64,000 bases of DNA from NCBI GenBank assembly GCA_019188255.1, contig JAETXT010000003.1, positions 4,836,001 to 4,900,000 on the forward strand, written 5' to 3'. Source of the DNA: Verticillium longisporum. Taxonomy: Eukaryota > Ascomycota > Sordariomycetes > Glomerellales > Plectosphaerellaceae. This document shows positions 33,172-44,271 of the stretch, one piece after another (positions within the stretch are counted from its first letter, which is position 1; the number at the start of each line of letters is the position of its first letter). A program made the translations under genes and the position numbers. The notes under the pieces were generated by a model. The model made no database searches. It had not been told where the DNA came from and saw only the letters and a list, made by a program, of their open reading frames with translations.

Positions 33172-35220
33172 TACCCAGGTAGCATACATGTGAATCACAG
33201 GAACTTTGACCGACCAGCGAGCTGTATGTCTTTTCTTGCACTAGCATACGACGCACTACCTAGCTAGGTATGCTACGGCACACGCTTGTAGTACTTCTGC
33301 TCATGCCTCCTTGGTACGTCGAACCATGAACGACAAAAAGTCCCTGACTCAGCCCACCACACACACTACCCTCGGTCAAGCCGCCCGATCGGGTCGTTCA
33401 CTGAAAGGGAGTGGGCAGGCTAAGAGAATTGGGGCTGGCCGCCAACGTCATGCATGTTCGATTGGTTCGTCGGTGTACCACTAGTGTTCAACCCCTGCTC
33501 CGATGGCGCTGGATATCAGATTTTGGAGTGGAGGCCCGGCAGGAAAAAGCATGCGAGGGGCGTGACCTTGTTGGGGGTGGGGGGTGCGTTCGCTGGTCTG
33601 ACCGCTGAGAATCCACGACAATTGGAGGTTTGTCGCAGCGGCATTCCAGGGCATATGGGTCCTGTTCGATTGGCGAAGATTTACGCCCCTCAGAGAGGCA
33701 GCACTTGAGGAAACGGCTGTGCTTTTTTGCTTCGATTATGCAAGAAGAAACAGACGCACGTCTGGTATATCGCCTTTACTATCGACCTAGGCCCAGGCTG
33801 TTACTGTGTGGATGGCGCGGCTCGCTACGGCTCGCTTCTCAAAAGAGGGTAAAAAAAAAAAAAAAAAAAAAGTCGCGTGCTTGAGATTGCTTCCATCAAT
33901 CAATCAAACGCAATGCTCATGGTTGCGCGCGAAATAATCGATTCTACAGGCCAACAAGACAGAGCCATGCAAAGCGTGTTGAAACAAGTGCCCATCGCAT
34001 CATTCAATGCATCGCCCACTACACTCATGACCTGGCCTCGCCGTCGATTGACCCAGGCCGAAGCGACGGATTGAGTCATGCCTGTGGTCGAAGACTGGCG
34101 ACTTGACGTTCCAGGCGGACCCACATGCAGTTGATTTTGCAACCTCAGATCCGGGTGCGGGCGGTCCTTGGGTCCCTGGTCGCCCCTTCCGTTCCGTTCT
34201 TCTCGCTCTCCCTCGCACTTGCCTCACTCCGCAACAGCCTCCGAGGACTTGCGAGTACACTGCTGCACACCCTGAACCCAGTCTGTTGGTCGGTACTTTT
34301 CGGTACCCACCCATAACACACTTGCCCCTTCTGCCTGCTACCTTGCTTGCACCTCCTCTCTTCACACATGCACACCTGCCGCTGGCCCTGCGCTCGCTAG
34401 GGAAAGGGACGTCCATTTCGTACCTACCTGACCTTACTTTGGGCAGGTAGGCAGCTAGTAGGTAGACTGGGATATGCTGCCTTGCCCCATCTGCCGGGGG
34501 CCTGTCCTTTGCCCGCGGCTTTTGCCTGTCTTTCTGGCCGTCCATCTGTCTAACCCATTTCCTGGCCTGATGCACCTGCCCATCTCACGTCGGCGCTCTC
34601 TCACTCCACCCTGCTCTCCCACCATTCCGTTCCCTCGTGCTGTCATGTCGTGACCTTTTCTTCCTCCTGCACCTCCAACCTCGATTGTCACTACACACCA
34701 ACTTGTCCGTGCATGACTCGCCCTTGTCCTTGATCCGGTGGTGCTCATTGCGATTTTGTCTTCTGCGCCAGAGTTTCCACCAGGCGAGACATCCCGGCGT
34801 CCTGACATCCTCCACGCTGCACACTCTGTCGAGGAACAACAGGTTAGTTTCTAGTTGTCCCGAGTACCGCTGCGATTCCATGGGGGCAGGCGAACCCACC
34901 ATTGTCCGCCGCCCACTCGAGCCTTTTGCTAAGCTGTACCCGCACACCCAGATAACTTTCCCACCCTTCCGACCTGTCAATAACCCTTTCAGCTCTCCAC
35001 CTCCATCCCTCGCCCCTCGGACGACCCAAGGACTCCTTTCCCGAGTGACCTTGAATTCAGCGACGTGACGATTCACTTCCTACCATGCGACAACTCAGTT
35101 GAACACTCGATAGCCGCACGCATGACCACAATCTAGCCTACCTTGTCTTCCAATCTCTCTGCGACTCGGTTGTCCGACAATCGACCTCGAACTCCCTTCC
35201 AGCCACCTCACGCAATCGCA
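33172..35220. other. Long upstream region of the KDM5 gene
   Basis: About 2 kb without a supported gene. From about 34190 to 35000 the plus strand is strongly pyrimidine-rich, as in long leaders of fungal regulatory genes. Includes the A-run at 33851-33871 and CTACCTAGCTAGGTA at 33256-33270. Confidence 0.5.
33851..33871. repeat. Poly-A run of 21
   Basis: Uninterrupted run of 21 adenines on the plus strand, in intergenic DNA. It could be a retroposed poly-A tail, but no source gene or target duplication was seen nearby. Confidence 0.85.
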
Positions 35221-38200
35221 ATGGTTTCTGTGCCGACCATTGGCAATGCCGCTGTTGGAGGCAATGCAAGCGCGCCTACCAGCTCGCGAGTGTCTCCAGC
35301 TGTCGGTGCCGGCAAGGCGAAGGCCGGCCAGGTCAACTCCAACGGATACCACCCGACGAACCCTCAGATCCCCCTGAGCTCCATGACGAGCCTGCCACTC
35401 GACTTGTCGTCGGTCGAGCGACGCGGCCAGCCGACGGCAGCGAAAGAGCCGATGGAGAAGAAGAACCGACCACATGGACTCGAGGAGGCGCCGACGTACT
35501 GTCCGACCGAAGAAGAATGGAAGGACCCATTCGAATACATTCGAAAAATCACACCCGAGGCCAAGCAATTCGGCCTATGCAAGATTGTTCCTCCCGATTC
35601 GTGGAATCCCGAGTTCGCCATCGACACGGAAGTATGTCGCGTTGCTCACATCCGGGGGACCACTGCTGACCAGCCTTGTAGCGGTTTCACTTTAGGACAC
35701 GCAAGCAGGAGTTGAACTCGGTCGAAGGAAGTATGCGCCTCCCAAGACACACACACACACAACGGGCTCCATCGGCTGACTTCTGCAGGCACACGCGCCA
35801 ACATGTCCTACCTCGATGCGCTCGCCAAGTTCCACAAACAGCAGGGTAACAACCTGCACCGTTTACCATATGTCGACAAGAAACCCCTCGACCTGTATCG
35901 GTTAAAGAAGGCTGTGGAGGCGCGTGGCGGCTTTGAAAAGGTGTGCAAGGGAAAGAAGTGGGCTGAAATTGGCCGCGATCTCGGATACAGCGGCAAAATC
36001 ATGTCCTCATTGTCGACATCGCTTAAGAACTCGTACCAAAAATGGCTCTGCCCATACGAGGACTACCTCCGAGTGGCCAAGCCCGGCGTTCACCAGCAGC
36101 TCGAGCTCGAAAACGGCGGACCTTATACCCCGAGTCCATCAGGCACGCCACTGAAGCCATCCAATGTTAACACACCGTCCAGCGCCAGAGCCGAGTCGCC
36201 CGCGCGGCAAGCCTCTGACGCGCTCCAAGCGACACTCAACACGAAGAAAGAGGCCGATCGTGACACACCCATGTCCGACACACCACTAGCACCACAAAGT
36301 CAACCTGTCTCATCCGGCTTCAAGGCAATCAACACAGGGGGCTTCACGGCGGTAAACTCGGGCTTCACCAGCGTCAACCGCCAGTCCAACGCCGATGCGA
36401 CGAGCACTCCTCCACGAGCATTCGGCACCCCCATCAACTCAGCGAAGAACACTCCAGAGTACCGTCCGTCGGGCCTAGGGCCGGCAACGAATCTCAAGCG
36501 TCAGATGAGCTCCGACAGTCTCAAATCCGCCAAGCGGGACCCGGTCGAGTCCAAGGAAGACGCTGATGGTGCCAACAGCAGGCGCAGCAAGCGTCTGAAG
36601 AAGGATGCCGTGCCCACGGTTGCCGGCTCTCACATGTCTCTGTTCCGACCGTCTGGGCCCAGACCCCCACGCGATGAGAACTCAACGCCTGGCGAGAAGT
36701 GTGAGACCTGTGGCAAGGCCGACGAGGCGGGTCCTCTGCACTTATGCGAATCGTGTGATCACGCGTACCACGGCTCATGTCTGGACCCTCCACTGAAGCA
36801 AAAAGTCGACCCCGAATGGAACTGTCCGCGCTGTCTAGTAGGCGATGGACAGTATGGATTTGAAGAGGGCGGTCTTTATTCGCTCCGTCAGTTCCAACAA
36901 AAGGCTGCCGACTTCAAACAAGGGTTCTTCGAACGAAAGATGCCGTACGATTCGGTCCTGAAGTGCCACCGACCAGTTACTGAGGAGGATGTTGAAACCG
37001 AGTTCTGGCGCCTAGTTGCAGACATGGAAGAGACGGTCGAGGTCGAGTATGGCGCCGACATCCACTGTACGACACACGGCTCTGGCTTCCCAACCGTAGA
37101 GAAACATCCAAAGAACCCATACTCAACCGATCCTTGGAACCTGAACCTCTTGCCACTGCATCCTGAGAGTCTGTTCAGGCATATCAAGTCCGACATCTCG
37201 GGCATGACGGTTCCCTGGGTCTACGTGGGCATGATTTTCTCAACCTTCTGCTGGCACAACGAAGATCACTACGCGTACTCGGCCAACTACCAACACTTCG
37301 GCGCGACGAAGACGTGGTATGGCATTCCCGGGGAAGACGCGGAAAAGTTTGAAGCGGCGATGAGAGAGGCTGTGCCTGAGCTGTTCGAGACACAGCCGGA
37401 TTTGCTCTTTCAGTTGGTCACACTTCTGACTCCGGAGCAACTCAAGAAGGCTGGCGTCAGGGTCTTCGCATTGGACCAGAGAGCCGGACAGTTTGTCATT
37501 ACCTTCCCCCAGGCATATCATGCTGGCTTCAATCACGGCTTCAACTTTAACGAGGCTGTCAACTTTGCCCCCTGCGACTGGGAGCCGTTTGGTCTTTCCG
37601 GCGTGAACAGGCTTCGCGACTTCAGAAAGCAGCCATGCTTTTCGCACGATGCACTTCTCTGGACGGCAGCCGAGGGAACAGCAACAAACGGTCTGACCAT
37701 CCAGACGGCAAAATGGCTAGCACCAGCACTAGGGCGCATCCTCAAGCGTGAGCTTACAGCTCGAGCAAACTTTACTTCGTAACATGTTCAGGAGCAAGGG
37801 CACAAGTGCAGTCTCACGGGCGCCAACAACAGTGACTGCCCGCTTGCGTTTGAGATTGAGGAAGCTGACCTGCCTTTAGAGGATGACTACCTCTGCTCTT
37901 ACTGCAAGGCGTTCAGCTATCTGTCTCGCTTCAGATGCACCAAGACGGGCAAGATTCTTTGCCTGCTACATGCCGGCCAACATGCGTGCTGCGACGTACC
38001 CGAGTCCCAGCGCTATCTTGGTGAGCAACACGTGCTCCTGTATCGCAGGGCCGAAGATGTTATTGCCGCAACCTTCGCCAAGGTGTTGGAGAAGGCACAC
38101 ACGCCTGAGGCCTGGGAGGAGAAGTACGACAAAATGCTTGAGGAAGAGGCGACACCGTCCCTCAAGTCTTTGCGTGCTCTTCTTCACGAGGGCGAACGCA

Positions 38201-40577
38201 TTCCTTACGATCTCGTTTCGCTGCCTTTACTGCGAGAATTCGTCGATCGATGTAACGAGTGGGTCGAGGAGGCAACAAACTACACAGTACGCAAGCAGCA
38301 GAACCGGCGCAAGAGCGACAAGGGCCTGACGAATCGTAAGAGTTCTGTTGCAGACCAGAAGGAACGAGATGCGCGCGATGTGAGCAACATCTACCGCCTG
38401 CTTCAAGAAGCGGAACATATTGGATTCGACTGCCCTGAGATCCTTCAACTGCGCGAACGAGCCGACGGCATCGAAACGTTCCAGAAAAACGCAAGCAAGG
38501 CGTTGGAGCACTTGCACACAGCCACGGCAGAAGTCATTGAGGAGCTCCTTGAAGAGGGCCGTTCTTTCAACGTTGACATCCCCGAGGTCGGCCGACTGTC
38601 GCGTATCCTTGATCAGCTAAACTGGAACGACAAGGCGCGCCGGAGCCGCAGCGTTGTCCTCAATTTGAACGAGGTCAAAGAGCTCATCGAAGAGGGCCAG
38701 CGTCTGGAGATACCATCCTACAACGACCATCTGACTTACTATCTCGACCAGATGCATGCCGGGCAGGTATGGGAGAAGAAGGCGCGCGAACTCATCTACG
38801 CGGAGGCTGTGCACTACGCTCAGTTGGAGGCTCTTTCCACGCAGGTCACGGTCAATTCGCTACCAGTCTCTCAGGAGACCCTTGCAGCTGTGGATGCCAT
38901 TCTGCACAAGCAGCGGGAAGCCCACCGCCAGATCCTGGACTTGACCGAGAGAACGCGGCATCCCGACATACGCAAGCGGCCCAAATACACTGTAGAGGCT
39001 GGAACTATGCCAAAGCTGGGAGACCTCAGCTCGAAGCCCAACGGTACGTTGGATCTCGGTCGCGAGCAAAAGCGTCACTAGGACTGTATGCTCGAAGGCA
39101 AGAAACTATTCGGCCAGAAAAACGCCCCTCTGCATATCCTCCAGAGCCACATGGAATATGTCCTCGAGCGCAATCAGGCTTGCATCGTCATTGCCAACGT
39201 CACGCCGCGGACTCCAGCCGAGCCCGCATCGCGAGAAGCAAGCCCGGAAGCGAGGGCCAGCCGTTTTGAAGATTCTCGTGTGCGCGAAGTGTTTTGCATC
39301 TGTCGCAAGGTCGAGGCCGGCATGATGATCGAGTGTGAATTATGTCATGAATGGTGAGTGTTCTATCGTCATGTCGGCAAGTCTATGTGGCTAATGAACT
39401 CAGGTACCACGGAAAGTGTCTCAAGATTGCTCGCGGCAAGGTCAAGGACGAGGACAAGTATACCTGCCCCATCTGCGATTGGCGTCTGAAGGTTCCGCGA
39501 GATGCCGCCCGACCAAAGCTCGAGGATTTGCTTGCGTGGGCCGACAAGATCAGCAACCTCCCCTTCCAGCCGGAAGAGGAAGAAGTTCTGCAACAAATCA
39601 TCGATAACGCGCAGGAATTTCGCAACCATGTGGCGGGCATTTGCAACCCGCTCGTGTCGACCAAATCAGAGGCAGACACGCAGCGATTCTACCTCCGCAA
39701 GATTGAGGGCGCCGAGATACTCCTCGCCTACGAAACGAACTTTTTCAGACAGGAACTGCACAAGTGGTGCCCCGTCGCCCCGAACCCGCCGCCCGTACTG
39801 GAGGTGTCCAAAAGCACGCGCAAGCCCCGCCCTACGAAATTGCAGAAGCTGCTGGCCCAATACGGCGTTGATGACCCAGAAGACCTTCCCGAGAACATGA
39901 AGCAGAAGGCTGCCAGCTTGATACGCAAAGCACAAAATGCCGAGGCTGCCGCTCATGCCCACGCAGCCGGCGTTGCGGCGTCGGCAGCCGGGGCACTGGT
40001 CCCCCCTGGGTCAGCCATGCATCCAATGTTTGGCCATAAATCACACCAATCGTCCGCCACCCCACCGAGCATTTCCAATGGCGAACGCGTTGGAGGCAGC
40101 CGGCATTCGACAACAAGCAAGGACGATGCCATGGATATCGATAGCGGGCCAACGCTACACCCAGGTCTCTTCATGCCCAACGGAAACGGGGGTCCACAGC
40201 TGGTCCACGACAACTCATCCATGTCGCTAGAGGATCGACTCAACAACGGCCAGGAGGACGGCCTCAACCTGCTTGATCCGGGCCAGAGGAGTAAGGCTCT
40301 CGAGATCCTAGGCAGGACGGATGTCGGGCGCAAGAGGGCCGAGGAAATGTACGGCCCAGGCGTGTGGAACGAGAACAAGAGTCTTCGACAGAGTCCAACC
40401 ACGGGTGCAACAGGAGGACCTCAAGACGAGCGCGCTGTGGATAAAATGTTCGAAGACCTGACGAACCACGACGATGACGGGCGCAAGGGCAGGGAGCCAT
40501 TCGACGGGTTTGTACCGACAGCGGAGAGTTTTGAAAACGAGCGCAACGGGATGGACGCGCTGCTAGACGGCGAGTAG
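35221..40577 (+). CDS. KDM5-type JmjC histone H3K4 demethylase, two in-frame stops
   Basis: Four exons, 35221-35631, 35682-35730, 35789-39353 and 39404-40577: 1733 codons in one frame. Order: JmjN (about 88-155), ARID (about 159-250), disordered linker, PHD1 (about 458-506), JmjC (about 600-760; iron ligands in WHNEDH and YHAGFNHG), C5HC2 zinc finger, PLU-1 helical region, PHD2 (about 1320-1370) and a long disordered tail. This is the architecture of Lid2/KdmB/JARID1 enzymes, which remove H3K4 methyl marks. TAA at codon 818 (37780-37782) and TAG at codon 1251 (39079-39081) interrupt it; the first falls in the stretch leading into the C5HC2 finger, the second where relatives read like KRHEDWM. 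Candidate introns over both stops break the frame. Stopping at 817 would keep JmjC but lose C5HC2, PLU-1 and PHD2. Confidence 0.92.
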
Positions 40578-40901
40578 GGCGGCCGTCAAAAGAGATGAAA
40601 TTAATGTTCCAGGAGTGAGTGGTTTGGGGGTTTGTCTTGGCGTTGCCTGGTCACATTATTGGAAGGGGGTGTTGAACTGGTGGAGCGGCGCTGCCTGGCC
40701 TTGTTATTTGTTGTATGATAATGGGCACAACCGGGACGGCGTGATTTGATTCAAACTACCTTGGTTTCTGTTGCGAAGTAGCTATGCAAGATATCTGTAT
40801 CATTGGGATCACTGTTCACCAGCTCTTCGGTTGCAACTTGAGGTATCTCGATCGTTCTTTGATTCGTTTCTACATCGTTGTTACCAAGTGCCGCTCTGGC
40901 C
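40578..40901. other. Convergent 3' flanks
   Basis: About 320 bases between the KDM5 gene and the 2OG oxygenase, which run toward each other. No gene seen. Confidence 0.6.
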
Positions 40902-42050
40902 TCAGTTTGCATCTTCGTCATCTGAATCCGTCTTGTGCATGGCCTGGGCCCGCTTCTTCACCCACGCGCCACATCCAATCTCCTCATATCTTGGCTCTTC
41001 GCCATCCTTCAAGCAGCTCTTGATGACAGCACAGCTCTCGTGCAGTCCGAATCCGAAAAAGAAGGGCATGCTGATCCTCTCCCTGCCGCCGCGGTTCACA
41101 GCTCGATGGACCGTGCTCACGTACAGATCATTGGTGATGCGCTGTAGGTAGTCGGCAATGTTGACGACAAGGGTGCCCGGCACCGGCGACGCGCGGATCC
41201 ACTGCCCCTCGCGGTTGAGCACCTGCAGCCCGCCGACGTCGTCCTGCCACAGCATGGTGAACAGCTGGAAATCCGTGTGCGAGCCGATGGAGACCTCGGC
41301 CGGGCCGTCGCCCTCGTTCGCGCCGGCCGAGGGCCCCTGCGCCGCCTCGGGCAGGGACGGGTAGTAGTTCAGCGCGAGCGCGGCATCGGGAAAGGCGAAC
41401 TTGGCGTCAAAGTAGGCCTCGGGCAGCGCGAGCGACAGGGCAAAGGACCGCACGAGCACGCGGGCCAGCGCGAGGCAGGCGCGCCAGTAGCGCACGACGG
41501 CGTCCTGGAACCCGGGCGTGGCGGCGCGCGTGGCGTCCCAGTGAAAGTCCTCCATGCGCAGGAAGCGGCGGGCCTCGGGCGGGATGGCCTCGACGGGCGG
41601 GGCCGCGGGGTCGAAGCGCGGGTCGTAGGTCCAGCTGAAGGTCTCGCGGGCGTCGACCGACTCGGACTTGTTGATGCGCTGCGAGCCGGGCGGCTTGTAG
41701 CCGTTGAAGTAGCGCGACTTGCCGACGTGGGCTTGCATCTTGGCCTCGAGCGGCTGGCGGAAGAAGGCGAGGCAGGCGGCCTTGGCAGAGTCGGTCACCG
41801 AGGCGGGGATGTTGTGGTTGGCGATGTAGAAGAAGCCCGAGGTCGTGGCGGCGGCGCGGATCTGCTGCGCCACGACTTCGCGGTCGGCGAGGGCGTCGCT
41901 GAAGGCTCCGGATATGTCGATGATGGGAATCTCAGAGGGAAGGGCATCGCGTAGGGGGGTTGTCAGGACGGTGCGTGTGACGGGGCCGTTGCCGGAGGCC
42001 AGCCGGAGGAGGGTTGTTGCCGGCTTGTTGGCTGTGAGCGTTTCAGTCAT
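40902..42050 (-). CDS. 2-oxoglutarate/Fe(II)-dependent oxygenase (isopenicillin N synthase-like)
   Basis: Single minus-strand exon; 382 residues from the ATG at 42050 (an upstream in-frame ATG would add 22 residues without family features). The N-terminal DIOX_N part is seen in IPIIDISGAF and TTSGFFYIANHNIP. The double-stranded beta-helix core carries the iron ligands HTD (GSHTDFQLFTMLWQ) and the distal His (STVHRAVNRGG), with the 2-oxoglutarate clamp R-I-S in RERISMPFFFG. This is the fungal clade annotated as flavonol synthase or gibberellin oxidase-like; actual substrates are mostly unknown. The coding region is GC-rich, which creates a long antisense frame. No break is seen. Confidence 0.9.
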   Translation of the reverse strand: MTETLTANKPATTLLRLASGNGPVTRTVLTTPLRDALPSEIPIIDISGAFSDALADREVVAQQIRAAATTSGFFYIANHNIPASVTDSAKAACLAFFRQPLEAKMQAHVGKSRYFNGYKPPGSQRINKSESVDARETFSWTYDPRFDPAAPPVEAIPPEARRFLRMEDFHWDATRAATPGFQDAVVRYWRACLALARVLVRSFALSLALPEAYFDAKFAFPDAALALNYYPSLPEAAQGPSAGANEGDGPAEVSIGSHTDFQLFTMLWQDDVGGLQVLNREGQWIRASPVPGTLVVNIADYLQRITNDLYVSTVHRAVNRGGRERISMPFFFGFGLHESCAVIKSCLKDGEEPRYEEIGCGAWVKKRAQAMHKTDSDDEDAN

Positions 42051-42391
42051 GATCAGTGAAGGGACTATGGGAGGATCTTGTTGATAGGATCGATTCTTTT
42101 TTCCCCGGTGAAGCATGCGTTGCTGATATATGAATATTATCTGGCTCGAGAGGTATGAGCCGTCTGGTTGGAGTCTCGATGCGGGGAGATTTCGGGGTCC
42201 GCCGAAGATAGGGCGGGGCCGTTTGTTATCTTGAGCCGTTTACCAGTCGCTCGAGTGGCCACCCTCATGCCGGAGATGCAACATGTCTCTCCATGAACGC
42301 TAAGGTAGGTAAGAGATGAGAGTTGATAGGCGTGCCTCAGCATGAGATGGCGATTTTTTTTTTTAGTAACGGCTGGATACGACTCGTGTCG
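42051..42391. other. Intergenic between two minus-strand genes
   Basis: About 340 bases: promoter of the 2OG oxygenase and 3' flank of the Rieske gene. Nothing else seen. Confidence 0.6.
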
Positions 42392-43023
42392 TCAGCCCAT
42401 CCTTTGCTTCCTCCTCACCCACACCTCTTTCTCTGGCTGCTCGGAAGCAGCATCACTCTTGACCGTGCTCAATGCGAGAATCCCGTGGCGCTTCACATCT
42501 CGGACCTGGGTCTCCCATACGCCGAGCTTGTACCGAGCGCGGTCTGACATGCCTGTGTGCAGGTCAAACGACCAGGCGTGCTTTGGACAGGTAATGCCAG
42601 CGCTGAGCATGACTCCAAAGTCCTCAATGTCGAACGGTGTACCGCGTGATAGCGGGTAGGAGGAATGAGGGCAGCGCTGTGAAAATGAGCGAGTGGTCTC
42701 ATCTTAACTGATGTGCCTGAGAAGGGGCTCACATGATCGATGGCGTGGAACTTGCCCCTGTGCTGGAACACGAGCACTTGGTCCTTCAGATCCTCGTCTT
42801 CGGGCCGACCGACATCCTCTGCGATCGGTATCTCGATCCTCTCGGACCCAGTTTCTCTTGGTGCATGAAACACCTTGCATCCGGGCTTCAGGTCCGGGCC
42901 ACAGAAGCGGTTGTCCAAGAGGCTATCTTCGTCAAAGCCCAGGTCGGGAAAGTCAGAGGCCAGACCGACAGAGAACCACTCGTCCCCGGACCGCGACGGT
43001 CCTCCGAACGGGTGCCAGCTCAT
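42392..43023 (-). CDS. Rieske [2Fe-2S] domain protein
   Basis: Two exons on the minus strand, 42733-43023 and 42392-42676, with a 56-nt phase-0 intron, giving 191 residues. The cluster ligands are clear: C-x-H in RCPHSSYPLSRG and C-x2-H in ITCPKHAWSFDL, spaced as in a Rieske fold. The N-terminus MSWHPFGGPSRSG matches the usual opening of this fungal family, supporting the ATG at 43023. The protein lacks the catalytic mononuclear iron domain of ring-hydroxylating oxygenases, so it is probably a soluble ferredoxin-like electron carrier. The 2OG oxygenase lies downstream in the same orientation; a functional link is possible but unsupported. Confidence 0.88.
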
Positions 43024-43587
43024 CACACACCGTCGTTTCAGGCCCCAAGCACACTCGCAGCCGTTGTGGGTTGTGAAGTGTACAGGGAAGCAGACGTTGA
43101 CGACCTTGACATCAGTGGTTTTCCTCCATAGTCACGAACGAAGACACTCAAGCGGAATTTCTTTGAATATTATGATTGGTTAACACTGAATGATAGTGGA
43201 TACCTCGGTGAAGTCACCGTTGACCGAATCACGGTGCTCACCGAGACGAGCGAGAACTTCCCGACTCGACTTGAACGACCACGATCAAGGGGAGGACGCA
43301 GCCTTGGACAGGGTCCGATTGACGGTTATTGGCTTCCGATGGCGGTATTACCTGACTGACCTTTTGGTACACAGAGTCATTCCTGCAATTTGTGGACGCG
43401 AACAAGCGCCGATCCATGTCCATCTCACAGCGACGTCATCGATCTGGAACCTCACCTCCGGCAGCACAGCTGGCTTCTGGCATGTTGCAAACAGATTACA
43501 ATCCCTGGTCAACGGAATTCTCATTAGATCAAAGCCAGCAGTAAACCTCAGACACCCTTTACACCGCCATATCGCCCACCCGCCACG
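43024..43587. other. Divergent intergenic region
   Basis: About 560 bases holding the promoters of the Rieske gene and the unknown gene at 43588. No coding sequence recognised. Confidence 0.55.
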
Positions 43588-44096
43588 ATGCCTACAGAGG
43601 ATGAGGTCCGCGCGATGCAAGAGGGCCGCGCCCCGGTCCCTCGGGCCCAGGCCGCATCCATCGACGAAGCCGTTCCTTCTTCCCTCGGCTACGGCGTCCA
43701 AGGCTCAGGCCCTGTCGACGAGACCGAAAGGAGAAACACCGAGTACGCCGCACCGGGCGCTGGGACCAAGGGCCCAGAAAACCCTAATGTCGAAGCCGAG
43801 CAGCTGGAGACGTTCGCCGAAGGCAAGGTTGCCGACGCTGTAGATAGAAAGAGCGGTACACAGCTCGCTGAGGGGGAGACTGTGACGGATCAGAGCTTTA
43901 CTGATGATCTTGAGAGGTACGTCAAGGACCAACCGGGTCCCCTTCCGGCATCACGGGCTAACATCTCTGTAGGAAGAAGCGAGAACAGGCCAGTGCTCGT
44001 GAGGCTCTCAAAGAGCAAAGGGGATCTGGAGTCGATGTCGATGGCGGTCTTGGAAGCGGTCGAGCGGCAGGCGCTGAAGACAACCGCAACGTCTGA
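43588..44096 (+). CDS. Conserved-looking hydrophilic protein of unknown function
   Basis: Two exons, 43588-43916 and 43973-44096, with a 56-nt phase-2 intron (GTACGT donor, GCTAAC branch, TAG acceptor), giving 150 residues. I do not recognise a domain. The protein is hydrophilic and probably largely disordered, without signal peptide or membrane segment. It holds a charged helix-prone block (EAEQLETFAEGKVADAVDRK) and a lysine/arginine-rich stretch (RKKREQASAREALKEQRG) near the C-terminus. The good intron and the steady codon pattern support a real gene. Without splicing, the frame would run on through an unrelated sequence to 44166. Confidence 0.65.
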
Positions 44097-44271
44097 ACGA
44101 AGGCGCAGCCTCTTCTGGCCATGTGTCACACATGATGAACCACGAATCAAGATAATGGTTGTGTAGGAGAATCATAATTCTTGCTCTCTATCAAGGCATA
44201 TGTCTAGATGTAAATGCAATCAATCCTTTGTGTAACGCCGATACCATGCAATCGCTCCGTCATTTTGAAAT

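Noticed and set aside
37748..37791. A 44-nt intron (GTGAGC...TTCAG) that would remove the first KDM5 stop
   Set aside because: Donor and acceptor look good, but the donor is in phase 1 and the acceptor in phase 0, so splicing shifts the frame. The sequence inside also resembles the coding stretch that leads into the C5HC2 finger in relatives.
39044..39081. A 38-nt intron (GTACGT...CACTAG) that would remove the second KDM5 stop
   Set aside because: Too short for this genome, out of phase, and it would delete a coding segment ([10 protein letters not shown]) that fits the family.
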